Below are positions 15,757-24,495 of a stretch of 51,719 nucleotides of DNA, one piece after another. The notes under the pieces were generated by a model. The model ran no database searches. It saw only the letters and a program-made list of their open reading frames with translations, and was not told where the DNA came from. The first letter of the stretch is position 1, and each line of letters opens with the position of its first letter. Source of the DNA: Candidatus Hydrogenedentota bacterium (GTDB lineage Bacteria; Hydrogenedentota; Hydrogenedentia; Hydrogenedentales; CAITNO01); contig JAKJCY010000010.1 of the NCBI GenBank assembly GCA_022706235.1, positions 338-52,056 of the forward strand, in the 5' to 3' direction. Made by a program: the position numbers and the translations under genes.

Positions 15757-16653
15757 TTATGCCCCTCCCGTATATAAAGCGTTTCCGGGATGTTCGTTGT
15801 TTAATTTGCGCAGCGCCATAAGCGGCCCGCGCATGCCTGCAAGTCCCACGCGCCGCGCCCCCGACGGGCACACGCGGAGGCAGGTATAACAGTGCATGCA
15901 GCGCAGCGCATCCGCTTTCACCGTTGCGGTACCTTCGCGTATCTCCAGTCGGTCGAGGGGACATCGGCGCACGCAAGTGCCGCATCCGGTGCAGGTATCG
16001 GGATCGACTTTCACGCTCTTGTAGGTATACTCTTGTGTCGGGACCCGGGAGGTGAAGGCGCCCACGAGTTTAGGGAGCAGCGGCGTATCCGTAAGGGTAT
16101 CGGTGATATCAGGCAGCGATTCCGCTTCCATCCCGACGATATCGGATACCCGGTCGGCGAGGGCACTCATCAGGGGCCCGGCTTCTTCGCCCGGCATGCC
16201 CGGGTTCAGCGGCTCCGGCCATTCCAAACTGAAAACATGAAAGGCTTCCACCTTGAAGGTCATTACGACCTTGCGGCCTGTGGCGCGCAAAGCCTTCGCG
16301 GCCTGATGCAGGCTGATGCCGGACGTGACCCCGCCCCAGGTGACAAAGGGCGCGCAAAGTTTGCCCCAGGGTCCGTTTCCGGGTTGCGGCAGATGCTGAA
16401 TAAGGCGCAGGGTGAATTTATCGAGCCGGTTCTCGTAAACGGGCGCACCCACGAAAAGCAAATCGTGCGGCTTTATCTCTTGCGCCAAATACTGCAGGAG
16501 TTTTTCCCGGTCGGCAATTACCTTTGCGGCCGTGACGTCCAAAACCTGCACCTGAAACCCGCGTTCTTCCAGGGCGGCCGCCGCCATGCGCGCCGCCGTG
16601 AGCGTGTTGCCACCCGGACTGAAAACCAGTATTGCAATTCGAAACGCAGACAT
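15757..16653 (-). CDS. EFR1-type protein: flavodoxin-like domain fused to a 2[4Fe-4S] ferredoxin domain
   Basis: 298 residues. The start at 16653 (MSAFRIAILVFSPGGNT) is chosen because GGAGG lies 6 bases upstream. The N-terminal half is flavodoxin-like, with the FMN-phosphate loop FSPGGNT and LFVGAPVYENR. The C-terminus has two cluster motifs, CTGCGTCVRRCP and CMHCYTCLRVCP, each a CxxCxxCxxxCP set for a [4Fe-4S] centre. The fusion matches the EFR1 family, thought to pass electrons between ferredoxin-type clusters and flavin in anaerobes. It forms an operon with the methyltransferase downstream and implies an anaerobic or microaerobic lifestyle. Confidence 0.9.
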   Translation of the reverse strand: MSAFRIAILVFSPGGNTLTAARMAAAALEERGFQVQVLDVTAAKVIADREKLLQYLAQEIKPHDLLFVGAPVYENRLDKFTLRLIQHLPQPGNGPWGKLCAPFVTWGGVTSGISLHQAAKALRATGRKVVMTFKVEAFHVFSLEWPEPLNPGMPGEEAGPLMSALADRVSDIVGMEAESLPDITDTLTDTPLLPKLVGAFTSRVPTQEYTYKSVKVDPDTCTGCGTCVRRCPLDRLEIREGTATVKADALRCMHCYTCLRVCPSGARRVGLAGMRGPLMALRKLNNEHPGNALYTGGA

Positions 16654-16746
16654 ATAACCTCCTTGCACGTTGCTCTACTGCGCGGAGCACTGTTAGCTTC
16701 GTCTGGAAATTAATACGGCAAGGTATTTCCCCCTTCCAACGGACCG

Positions 16747-16770
16747 GCCGGGGAAACGACGTTTCCCGGC
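16747..16770. repeat. Inverted repeat between divergent genes
   Basis: GCCGGGGAAAC and GTTTCCCGGC pair over 10 bp with one bulged G around the spacer GAC. It lies in the divergent gap between the EFR1-type and SLOG-type genes, about 95 bases before the EFR1 start. It could be an operator or a REP-like hairpin; it is not a terminator because both flanking genes point away. Confidence 0.45.
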
Positions 16771-16914
16771 GCCGACGATGTGTTGAACCTTGCCCCTAAT
16801 CATAGTCCTTAAGGTAACGGCAGTCAAGCGGTACAGCAGAATAGGAGTTGAGGCCTATGGAAGGGTTTGTTTATGCTTTGCTTTATGGCGCAATCGTATA
16901 TTACGGATGTACCC

Positions 16915-17427
16915 ATGGCGATACTCAAAATATTTTCCGGCGGACAGACCGGCGCGGACCGGGGCGGGTTCGAGGCTGCCCTTCGTGGCGGCGTGCTCCA
17001 TGGCGGCTGGTGTCCCAAAGGTCGCAAGGCGGAAGACGGGCGTATTCCTGCATGCTATACCTTACGCGAAACCGACACGGAAACCTATCCGCAGCGGACG
17101 GAACGCAATATCGTGGATTCGGATGCTACCCTCGTGTTTACGCGGGGCGCACCGGCGGGCGGTTCTTTGCTGACCTTGGAACTGGCCCGACGCTATGGAA
17201 AACCCTGGTACGCGGTGGACCTGACCCGGGGAAGCCGGGAAGAACACGTCGCGGGGATTTTTGCCTGGCTGCGAGGAAAAGCCGCAGACGACGACGGCAC
17301 CTCCTGGGGCCAACCGCAAGACAACTGCGTGCTGAATGTGGCGGGCAGCCGCGAGAGCGAAAATCCGGGTATTGAGTCAACGGTAACGGCGTTGATGTGC
17401 GCGCTTATAGCAAGTATAAAGCAATAG
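16915..17427 (+). CDS. SLOG-superfamily putative molybdenum carrier (cpYpsA-related)
   Basis: 170 residues from the ATG at 16915, the start that gives the family N-terminus MAILKIFSGGQTGADRGG; an upstream in-frame ATG at 16867 would add an unrelated 16-residue leader. Motifs: SGGQTGADRGG (nucleotide-binding loop), WCPKGRKAEDG, YPQRTERNIVDSDATL and the C-terminal NVAGSRESENPGI. These match the putative molybdenum carrier family (PF12694-type) of the SLOG/LOG-like Rossmann fold. Related proteins bind nucleotide or molybdenum cofactor; a direct role here is unproven. It is a single-gene unit diverging from the EFR1-type operon. Confidence 0.88.
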   Translation: MAILKIFSGGQTGADRGGFEAALRGGVLHGGWCPKGRKAEDGRIPACYTLRETDTETYPQRTERNIVDSDATLVFTRGAPAGGSLLTLELARRYGKPWYAVDLTRGSREEHVAGIFAWLRGKAADDDGTSWGQPQDNCVLNVAGSRESENPGIESTVTALMCALIASIKQ

Positions 17428-17494
17428 ACCTTTCTTGTATAGAGGAGAACGGGGGTGCGTACTGCCTCCTGCTTCCTTGGCTTGTCGATAAGCA

Positions 17495-17552
17495 TTGAAT
17501 CTTTCAAATCGTACTGGTATACTTTATGCATAGTATCATGAATTTATGCATA
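17495..17552 (+). promoter_or_regulatory. VapBC promoter with paired operator repeats
   Basis: TTGAAT (17495-17500), a 17-base spacer and TATACT (17518-17523) form a good sigma-70 promoter. Two identical 10-mers, TTTATGCATA, follow at 17523-17532 and 17543-17552. They are spaced exactly 20 bases apart (about two helical turns), each containing the palindrome ATGCAT, and the first overlaps the -10 box. This is the expected layout for autorepression by a ribbon-helix-helix VapB-VapC complex. Confidence 0.7.
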
Positions 17553-17565
17553 CATGGAGGCTGCC

Positions 17566-17760
17566 ATGCGGACAACAATCGACCTGCCGGAAGCGTTGGT
17601 GACGGAAGCCATGCGCCTGTCTCACCAGCGGACCAAAACGGGGGTAATTATATCCGCCCTTGAAGAGTACGTGCGTAAGCAAAAAATCCAGGGACTAAAA
17701 GCATACAAGGGGCGTGTTTCGTTGGACGTTGACCTGAACCGCCTGCGCAAACGGCCATGA
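17566..17760 (+). CDS. Type II antitoxin, VapB-like ribbon-helix-helix protein
   Basis: 64 residues starting MRTTIDLPEALVTEAMRLS, the ribbon-helix-helix DNA-binding pattern, followed by KTGVIISALEEYVRKQ and a C-terminal toxin-binding tail. TGGAGG precedes the ATG at 17566, favouring it over the in-frame ATG at 17554, which lies inside that ribosome-binding site. The stop overlaps the toxin start (ATGA). It should neutralise the PIN toxin and repress the shared promoter through the two TTTATGCATA sites. Confidence 0.9.
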   Translation: MRTTIDLPEALVTEAMRLSHQRTKTGVIISALEEYVRKQKIQGLKAYKGRVSLDVDLNRLRKRP

Positions 17761-18137
17761 GTGTTTTGGTTGACACATCGGTTTGGATTGATTATTTTCG
17801 CGGGGAAGGCTCGGTCGATACGCTTGATCGGCTTATAGACCAGAATCTTGTGGTGGTCAATGAACTCATTCTTGCCGAGTTGTTGCCCTTTCTGTATCAA
17901 AAGCGGCAACGGAAACTGGCGGCTCTTCTTCAGGAACTGCAACTTCAGCCTATGTGTATTAACTGGACGGAGATTATCGAAATGCAGACCGTGTGTCTGC
18001 GCAACGGTATTAATGGCGTTGGTATCCCAGACCTCATGATTGCGCAAAACGTCCTGCAGGGAGGGCTGTCTCTGTTTTCAAGGGATAGACATTTTTCCTT
18101 GATGGCAACATGCATTACCCTTTCCATGTATGAATAA
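17757..18137 (+). CDS. Type II toxin, VapC-like PIN-domain ribonuclease
   Basis: 126 residues. PIN-domain acidic residues are present: D6 in LVDTSVWIDYF, the Glu of NELILAELLPF, the Asp of GIPDLMIA and the Asp of FSRDRHF. VapC proteins cleave tRNA or rRNA in a Mg-dependent way and inhibit translation. Translation is coupled to the antitoxin through the ATGA overlap. The gene looks complete, unlike the other toxin of this window at 5515-5811. Confidence 0.9.
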   Translation: MSVLVDTSVWIDYFRGEGSVDTLDRLIDQNLVVVNELILAELLPFLYQKRQRKLAALLQELQLQPMCINWTEIIEMQTVCLRNGINGVGIPDLMIAQNVLQGGLSLFSRDRHFSLMATCITLSMYE

Positions 18138-18317
18138 GCAAGGCTTTCCTGTAAGGCGACATGTGCCCTGCAGAAGTTGTGTGCTACTATACTTGGAACG
18201 GGCCCGATTGTGAGACCGAATGTGCTCAAACGCATATCCTTTTGGGCGCGCACATTTTCTTGTGCCCTGTGAACGTGCGCCTTAGGAGCGCCGTCGAGCC
18301 GTTGTCCGGGAGTGACC

Positions 18318-18629
18318 ATGAAAGAAACACCTTATTCCGAATTTAACAACAGCAACCTGATCCTGAGAGACCACCTGGCGATTGACCGCACGCTATTAGC
18401 CAACGAGAGAACCCTGCTGGCGTATCTGCGTTCCGGGGTGGCCATGGTCATGGCCGGTTTTACGATTATTCATTTTCTCAGGGAGGGTTGGTTCTGGGCG
18501 GTTGGAGTTGCCTGCCTTCCGATTGGAATCCTGACGGGGGTTATCGGCGTCATGCGATACACGCGGATGAACAGGACGATAGCGATGGTCCGAAATCAGG
18601 CCAAAACAGGCGGCACGCCGGAGGCCTGA
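18318..18629 (+). CDS. DUF202 family inner-membrane protein
   Basis: 103 residues. GGGAG lies 5 bases before the ATG at 18318; a GTG two codons upstream is less likely. The DUF202 signature is clear: DHLAIDRTLLANERTLLAYL, directly followed by a first transmembrane helix, then a second (VACLPIGILTGVIGVM) and a basic tail. Members are small two- or three-helix membrane proteins (YidH-like) of unknown biochemical role. It converges on the MFS gene. Confidence 0.88.
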   Translation: MKETPYSEFNNSNLILRDHLAIDRTLLANERTLLAYLRSGVAMVMAGFTIIHFLREGWFWAVGVACLPIGILTGVIGVMRYTRMNRTIAMVRNQAKTGGTPEA

Positions 18630-18654
18630 CACTGCCGAGCGGAGCGGTGTGTTC

Positions 18655-19824
18655 CTAAGCGGGACGCGCCTGCCCGTCCCGGCGGTCCGCTCTCCATGCG
18701 GCCGCCGCAACAAAGATTAACAACAACGGCGCCAGCGTTCCCGCCAGGAGCCCCAGGCGCAGGCCGGCGCTTTCCGCCACAATGCCGATGCCCCAGGGCA
18801 TGACCAGGCATCCGATATTGCCTACACCCGCAAGCAGGGCGAAGAGGGAGGCGCCGCCCTGCGGAAAACAGTCGGCGGTAACCGCCAGGTTGGTGGGCCA
18901 GAGCGCGCTGCAGGCGAGGCCGACCAGGATGCATGCCGCCAGCGCCGGACGCGGCAGGACGAGCAAACTGCCCAGAAGATACAGGACGGTGCACAGCACG
19001 GCGGAACCGAGCATGATACCGTGGGCGTTGACCCGATGCAGCCGGTGCGATGCCAGGAATCGGCCGCCGGCCATGGCCACGGAAAAGGCGACAAGCATGG
19101 CTGCGCCGCCCGCCTTGCCATACCCCAGTTCCCGCTCCGAATAGGCGGGCAGCCATTGCATGATCCCGGCCTCCGCCGCGCCGGCCAGCGCAATGGCCGC
19201 CAGGGCAAGCAGAAACCGCGGCCGCCGCACCAGGCGCCGAAGCCCTTCACGGGCGTGGTCCGGATGTACCAGCGGCGGCAGGGGGGAAAGGACAAAGCCG
19301 ACAAGCAGCGCCATTGGTATCAACGCCAGTGCCGCCGCCACGACACGCCAGGACACGCCAAACCGCAGCGCCGCGGTGGTCGCTATCACCGTGCCCACGC
19401 CGCCGAGACAATAGAATCCGTGCAGCCGGTTCAGGGCGGCGGCGCGCCAGTCGCCACAGACCGCGGAGACAATGGGACTCATGGCCATGTCGATAATGCC
19501 CGCGCCAAGACCCGACACCACCGCTGCGCATAGCAACATCCCGTAGCCCCTCGCGGCGGCTATCAGGAACAGGCCCAGCGCGGCGAGGGCCATGCCCGCA
19601 ATCGTGAAAAACCGCACGCCAAACCGGTCCGCCAGCGGCCCGCTCAGCAGGATGCCCGCCACGACGCCCGCGAACATAAACGCGGGAATGCGTCCCAGCT
19701 GTTCTTCATTCAATCCGCCAAAGACCGTGTCAAAGGTCGTCAAATAGACGGGCGGCAGGTTCACCCCGATGGCGACACAGACCATGCCGCCGCAACACAA
19801 ACCAAGGAGACTGGATGATTTCAC
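18655..19824 (-). CDS. Major facilitator superfamily transporter, FucP-like
   Basis: 389 residues with about 12 hydrophobic segments. The start is GTG at 19824, preceded by AAAGGAA. MFS loop features are visible: GPLADRFGVRFF between helices 2 and 3, and IDMAMSPIVSAV. The second half opens with GAAEAGIMQWLPAYSE, similar to fucose/glucose-type FHS permeases. The substrate is probably a sugar or organic acid. It is convergent with the DUF202 gene and downstream of the sialidase-like gene on the same strand, which could release its substrate. Confidence 0.87.
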   Translation of the reverse strand: MKSSSLLGLCCGGMVCVAIGVNLPPVYLTTFDTVFGGLNEEQLGRIPAFMFAGVVAGILLSGPLADRFGVRFFTIAGMALAALGLFLIAAARGYGMLLCAAVVSGLGAGIIDMAMSPIVSAVCGDWRAAALNRLHGFYCLGGVGTVIATTAALRFGVSWRVVAAALALIPMALLVGFVLSPLPPLVHPDHAREGLRRLVRRPRFLLALAAIALAGAAEAGIMQWLPAYSERELGYGKAGGAAMLVAFSVAMAGGRFLASHRLHRVNAHGIMLGSAVLCTVLYLLGSLLVLPRPALAACILVGLACSALWPTNLAVTADCFPQGGASLFALLAGVGNIGCLVMPWGIGIVAESAGLRLGLLAGTLAPLLLIFVAAAAWRADRRDGQARPA

Positions 19825-20010
19825 GCATTTCCTTTCAACTACCGCCTGACCGTCAGGGGGAAAACCATATCAATGGTGCCCACCACCATCATAGCCCATA
19901 GCCGGGCACACTGTATCAAAAAATATGAGTTTGACTTTTGGGTTGCGCCGAAGGCCCTCTTCTTCCGGGTAAAGCGCCCGTTTTTAACAAAGCCGGCTTG
20001 TATTCCGGTT

Positions 20011-22155
20011 TCATCCGGCGGCCTGCCGTACCGTGATGGTCCCCTGCGCGTAGAGCATGGCCGTATCCCATTCAAGACCGGCGGGCAGGTCGGGCAATTT
20101 AACCGTCCTGAATCGGTTGGTGAGCGGTTGGGGGAATTCCAAGACCTGATACCTGTCACCCGGTATGGCGGGTCGCCCTTCGGAAACAAGCACTTCAAGG
20201 GTTCCGTCAAGCGTTGCCCGGGAGGGAGTGCCCAGGCGCACCGGACACCCCGCCGTCGCTGCCACGGTGCCGCCTCCCATCTTGAAGGGCCCGTCTATCG
20301 CCGGTGATTCCGGACCGTCCAGGATAAGGGTCTGTCCGCCCAGGTCCAGGGACGCTTCCACAACCAGTCCGGCGCCGGAGGCTATCCGCAGGCGCGTTGT
20401 GCTGAAAAGCAGCAGGGGAAGTTGCAGCGCGTGCCCGCCGCGGACAACGTCTATGACCCCTTCACTGTCACCGGCATTGATAATCAGGGAACCATGGCCG
20501 GCCACCGAAACGCCGGACAGGGTTTGAAAGCGAAGGCCTTTTACCTGATAAATCCGTTCAATCGTAACCGGTTCCTGGACATCACCGGCACTGCCGAAAA
20601 GCGCGGTTTCCCCCGGCGTATCGGGGCGTCCCCAGTAGTACCAGTTGGCCGGTTCATCCCAGGCACGGGATACAACGCCGGTCCAGGAGCATGACCCGCG
20701 CGCCGGCTGGCGAACGTTGAAGAGGCTTTCTGAAAAAGGCGCCGCGGGGCCGTGGGTTACGGCTTCCAGAAAGTTGCCTGCGGCATCGAACTTAAGCGTG
20801 CGGCCGCCCTTCTCCCGGATATAGACATCGCCCGCATCATCCTGAGCGAGCGCAGCCGGCCTGTCCAATGGCTTCCCGTCATATGGTGATTCCGGTGCAA
20901 ACACCCCCAGCGGCATTCGTTCATGCTGTGTCTGTTCATGCCGGACTACCTGGCTGCCGTCAATCTTCAGTTCATGCAGGGGAGCGGCCTCGCGAAAGTT
21001 CAGAATGCGGTGAAAGGTCATCAGGTTTGAATCGTGGCCGCGTGGCGGCTTGTGGCCGCCGATTTTAAAGGCAGTCCGCGAAACCACCGCCAGGTCATCG
21101 CCGTCAATCACAAAATTGAAATACTGAAATGCTTCATGGTGCATATCCGGCGAATAGAGGAAGAATTGTTCAACACGCCAGTGATGGAGGTCGGCGGACG
21201 AGAGCAGCGCCGCGGCGTTTCGAATCATGGCAGGCCGGCTGCCATAACGCCAGTCATCCTTGTGTGTGGGCAGGACGGGGTTCGAACAAATGTAAAATCG
21301 TTCGGACACGGGATCGTACACCGCGCCGAACTTTTTCTCCGCGCCCGGAAGGGCGGCGAAATCGAGTTCGGGATTGAAAGAAAGCCCCGCCGGGCTTTCC
21401 GCACGGAGAATCGCCGTATAGGGCAGCTGGTTAATCTTCGGCAACACCACTACGCCTTCCTTCGGTGAGGCGGCCACCTGGCCTTCTGACCAGAACGTGA
21501 AGTTCCCGTCCAGCCAGTGCGTGTCCTGGGATACGCCCTTGGAAAGCGTCCAGGAATCTGCCCTAAGTAAATCGGCATTCACGGGCGCGGACATGAGACG
21601 CGTACTCTGGGCGATCCATAAGCGCCCTTCATGAATCACCGGGCAATTGGACGTTCCGCCAAACGTGCCGGTACGGAGCAGGCCGGTAGTGTCGTTATCG
21701 GGCGTGGTCCAGGTGAATCCGCCGTCAAGCGATTTTCGGATAACGATATTGCCGCTTCTGTGGGCATAGCCGAACACAAAAAGCGCGCCATTATGGGCAA
21801 AAACGGTGGACCAGAATTGACCATCGAGTACCGCCGTCTGCGTCCAGTGGTTGCCCCGATCCGTTGAACGGTATATCTTCGTGATTCCGGATGTGTCCTG
21901 AGAGGAACCCCGACCGAACACATCATGGGAGGCAATATACGCGCCGTCGGGAAGCAGTGTAATGGAGGGAGAACCGACGTACTGATCCCGTCCCAGGGCA
22001 AGTTCCAGCAGGGACGGTGCCGGCTGGTGGCCCAAGGCAACCCCGGGCGCGCGCGCCGGGTCCGGCGTCTCGCAAGTGCAATGGGGGAGCATCAGTGCGA
22101 GAACGAGAATACTCACGGCGATGAAGGTTATGAGTGTAATGCGTTTGACGGTCAT
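20011..22155 (-). CDS. Secreted sialidase-like BNR protein with C-terminal beta-strand extension
   Basis: 714 residues. The start at 22155 (MTVKRITLITFIAV) is preceded by GAGG and gives a signal anchor followed by a possible lipobox (MLPHC). Residues about 40-430 look like a sialidase/BNR six-bladed propeller: Asp-box motifs STDRGNHWTQ and SLDGGFTWTT are clear. Residues beyond about 500 are strand-rich (SWTGVVSRAWDEPANWYYWG, then short Gly/Leu repeats), like the autotransporter-associated or beta-helix tails of secreted proteins of this lineage. The sialidase catalytic Arg triad and nucleophile cannot be confirmed by eye, so another exo-glycosidase activity is possible. Confidence 0.8.
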   Translation of the reverse strand: MTVKRITLITFIAVSILVLALMLPHCTCETPDPARAPGVALGHQPAPSLLELALGRDQYVGSPSITLLPDGAYIASHDVFGRGSSQDTSGITKIYRSTDRGNHWTQTAVLDGQFWSTVFAHNGALFVFGYAHRSGNIVIRKSLDGGFTWTTPDNDTTGLLRTGTFGGTSNCPVIHEGRLWIAQSTRLMSAPVNADLLRADSWTLSKGVSQDTHWLDGNFTFWSEGQVAASPKEGVVVLPKINQLPYTAILRAESPAGLSFNPELDFAALPGAEKKFGAVYDPVSERFYICSNPVLPTHKDDWRYGSRPAMIRNAAALLSSADLHHWRVEQFFLYSPDMHHEAFQYFNFVIDGDDLAVVSRTAFKIGGHKPPRGHDSNLMTFHRILNFREAAPLHELKIDGSQVVRHEQTQHERMPLGVFAPESPYDGKPLDRPAALAQDDAGDVYIREKGGRTLKFDAAGNFLEAVTHGPAAPFSESLFNVRQPARGSCSWTGVVSRAWDEPANWYYWGRPDTPGETALFGSAGDVQEPVTIERIYQVKGLRFQTLSGVSVAGHGSLIINAGDSEGVIDVVRGGHALQLPLLLFSTTRLRIASGAGLVVEASLDLGGQTLILDGPESPAIDGPFKMGGGTVAATAGCPVRLGTPSRATLDGTLEVLVSEGRPAIPGDRYQVLEFPQPLTNRFRTVKLPDLPAGLEWDTAMLYAQGTITVRQAAG

Positions 22156-22496
22156 AAAGCCTCGACTCACAATAGCATGCCGGCAAAAACGCAAGCAAAT
22201 GGACCTTTTTTACATGCTGAATGAACCGCCCATAAAATCCCGGGAATAATCGATTGTCGGCGGCGCTTGGGGCATTTCTAGATATAGTCACAGCGCATCA
22301 CACAGATTACAGGTCCGGTGCTCAATATGCTGTCGGGTCGGGATCGGGTCGGGCCCGTCTTGATTTAAGCCCTGTGCAGAGCATAAACTTCTTGTACCTG
22401 TAAACAAATTGTAATAACCTGTGTTGGAGGGGAAACCAGGCATGTCCGTTGAACGGTTTTCCTGTCCGAGGCCATCAACAGAAGGTAGAGGCGAGT
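22156..22496. other. 340-base divergent spacer
   Basis: It separates the leftward sialidase-like gene from the rightward transporter. No gene-like frame, hairpin or repeat stands out. Both promoters must lie here, but I could not identify convincing -35/-10 pairs. Confidence 0.45.
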
Positions 22497-24194
22497 ATGA
22501 GTGAAGAACATGCAGGCGGTGCGGTAAAGGCGCTGGATGCCCTTTACGAATTTGAGCGGGAGCCGGTCACCAAGGACAAACTGCAGCCGGGCAAATACTT
22601 TGCCGGTCTTTTCGCGGGCGAACATGTCGCGGGCACGGAGTTTGTCATTGGCGCCATGTTCGTGCAGTGGGGTGTGACTCCCTTTGATATCTTTGTGGGC
22701 CTGCTGATAGGCAACGCCCTCGCCGTGCTGACCTGGACGTTCCTGTGCGCGCCCATCGCGGTTAGTACGCGGCTCACTCTCTACTGGTACCTGCGCCGTA
22801 TCGCCGGCCCGGTGATGACCACCATCTATAATGTCGTGAACGCTTTCATGTTCTGCATTCTGGCAGGCTGCATGATTACGGTCTCCGCATCGGCAGTCCG
22901 CATTCCCTTCGGAATCCCTGAGCAAACCCTATGGTATCCGCAGGATCCGCGTTTTGTGGTGGTTGTGCTGGCGGTGGGCGCGTTGGTCACGCTCCTGGCC
23001 ATCCTCGGGTTTAAACGGCTGGCCCAGTTTGCCGTGGTTTGCTCGCCTTGGATGTTCCTGATGTTTATCGGCGGTGCTGTTATCCTGTTGCCGAAACTGG
23101 CGATCATGACGGATGGCGTGGGCTCCATACAGAGTTTTGGGGACTTCTGGAGGCTTATGGGTCTGACGGTCTGGGAAGGCCCTGCGGGTGTGGAGGCGCC
23201 CATGTCCTTTTGGAAGGTGGCCGCCTTCGCCTGGATATGCAACCTGGCCATGAACGCGGGCCTGTCCGACATGGCGATACTCCGGTATGCCAAGAGTGCC
23301 TCCTATGGCTTGTATACGGCCTTCGGCGTGTTTCTCGGCCATTACCTGGCCTGGATTTGCGCGGGTATCATGGGAGCGGCTACCGCCCTGATACTGCAGA
23401 AGTCGATGAACCAAATCGATCCTGGAACCCTGGCCTATTTTACTCTGGGTGTGTCCGGCATTATTGCCGTGGTGCTGGCCGGCTGGACGACGTCAAATCC
23501 GACCCTGTATCGGGCCGGGCTCGCGTTGCAGGCTATCACGCCCGGCTGGCCCCGTTGGATGGTGACTCTGGCGGTCGGTGTGGCCACCACCATTGTGGCC
23601 TGTTTCCCCTTTGTTTTCACCAAATTGCTGGATTTTGTAGGCTATTACGGCCTGCTCCTGATGCCGGCGGGCGCCATCGTTTTCGCGGAACACTGGATTC
23701 TGCCAAAGCTGGGCGTTCAAAAGTTCTGGGCGACCCGGGGCGGGCACACCATCAGCTGGCCTTCCCTGGCCAGTTGGGCCATTGCCATTGCCGCGGCCAT
23801 TGTTCTGCAGCGAACCGGAACCCTGCATTTATTCTTTCTGTTCCTGCCCATCTGGGTGCTGACGATTGTGCTATATATCGTATTCGCCCTGCTGGCCGGC
23901 GCCCGGAATGTGCCCGTCGCCTCGAAAGAGGACGCCCCCCCGGTATTGCCTTCTTCTCCCGCCGCCGCCCCGAAAGTTGCCGCAACCACGGATGCGCCGA
24001 CCCTCCTGGCGGGCGCTGTCGCCTTGGGAAGCCTGGCCGTGTGCCTGCTCTGGCCTATTTACATCTTTCTGATGGGAAATGACGGTTACGACGCGCGTTT
24101 TGAAACATTCAAGATGTGGCTGGTCGTCCCGACGCTGCTGTATTTCATCGCGGGCACCTATCACGCCGTTAAACGCGACAAGAACACCGCCTGA
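22497..24194 (+). CDS. NCS1-type purine/cytosine/allantoin-like permease
   Basis: 565 residues with 12 or more hydrophobic helices. The start at 22497 follows GAGGCGAG; an earlier in-frame TTG has no support. The N-terminal GLFAGEHVAGTEFVIGAMFV and the first helices resemble the nucleobase:cation symporter-1 fold, and the central LAMNAGLSDMAILRYAKSAS fits the helix 6-8 region. A low-complexity Ala/Pro linker (near residue 480-500) precedes two final helices. Substrates of the family include purines, pyrimidines, hydantoins and vitamins; these large-genome members are often uncharacterised. Transcribed away from the sialidase-like gene. Confidence 0.75.
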   Translation: MSEEHAGGAVKALDALYEFEREPVTKDKLQPGKYFAGLFAGEHVAGTEFVIGAMFVQWGVTPFDIFVGLLIGNALAVLTWTFLCAPIAVSTRLTLYWYLRRIAGPVMTTIYNVVNAFMFCILAGCMITVSASAVRIPFGIPEQTLWYPQDPRFVVVVLAVGALVTLLAILGFKRLAQFAVVCSPWMFLMFIGGAVILLPKLAIMTDGVGSIQSFGDFWRLMGLTVWEGPAGVEAPMSFWKVAAFAWICNLAMNAGLSDMAILRYAKSASYGLYTAFGVFLGHYLAWICAGIMGAATALILQKSMNQIDPGTLAYFTLGVSGIIAVVLAGWTTSNPTLYRAGLALQAITPGWPRWMVTLAVGVATTIVACFPFVFTKLLDFVGYYGLLLMPAGAIVFAEHWILPKLGVQKFWATRGGHTISWPSLASWAIAIAAAIVLQRTGTLHLFFLFLPIWVLTIVLYIVFALLAGARNVPVASKEDAPPVLPSSPAAAPKVAATTDAPTLLAGAVALGSLAVCLLWPIYIFLMGNDGYDARFETFKMWLVVPTLLYFIAGTYHAVKRDKNTA

Positions 24195-24495
24195 AGACGA
24201 ACGGCGCTTTCGTCAAAGGGTGCGATAAGATAAAATGAAGACCAGCCGCGCAGCAGGCTTTTTAAAGCACGCAAAGTCTTTCTTTCCGCGTCCAGGCCGG
24301 GCCGTTCCGGACGGAACGTTCATATTTCCGGCACGGGTCCGCTCATGTGTCGGCGATGTCTCCAGCCCAACCGCGCAAGGGAGATTCCATGTGCCGGCAT
24401 GACCGGAACCCACCCAAACAGTTCTACAATTCAGGTCAGTCTTTTTGTAATGTGACTATCGTAAACCCTTTCAGAAAACGACAGGAAAGGACGCC
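24195..24495. other. 300-base spacer before the DUF6454-like gene
   Basis: A small hairpin (GACGAA/TTCGTC at 24196-24214, no T-run) lies directly after the transporter stop and may act as a weak terminator. The rest shows no gene or repeat. GGAAAGG at its end is the ribosome-binding site of the next gene. Confidence 0.4.
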
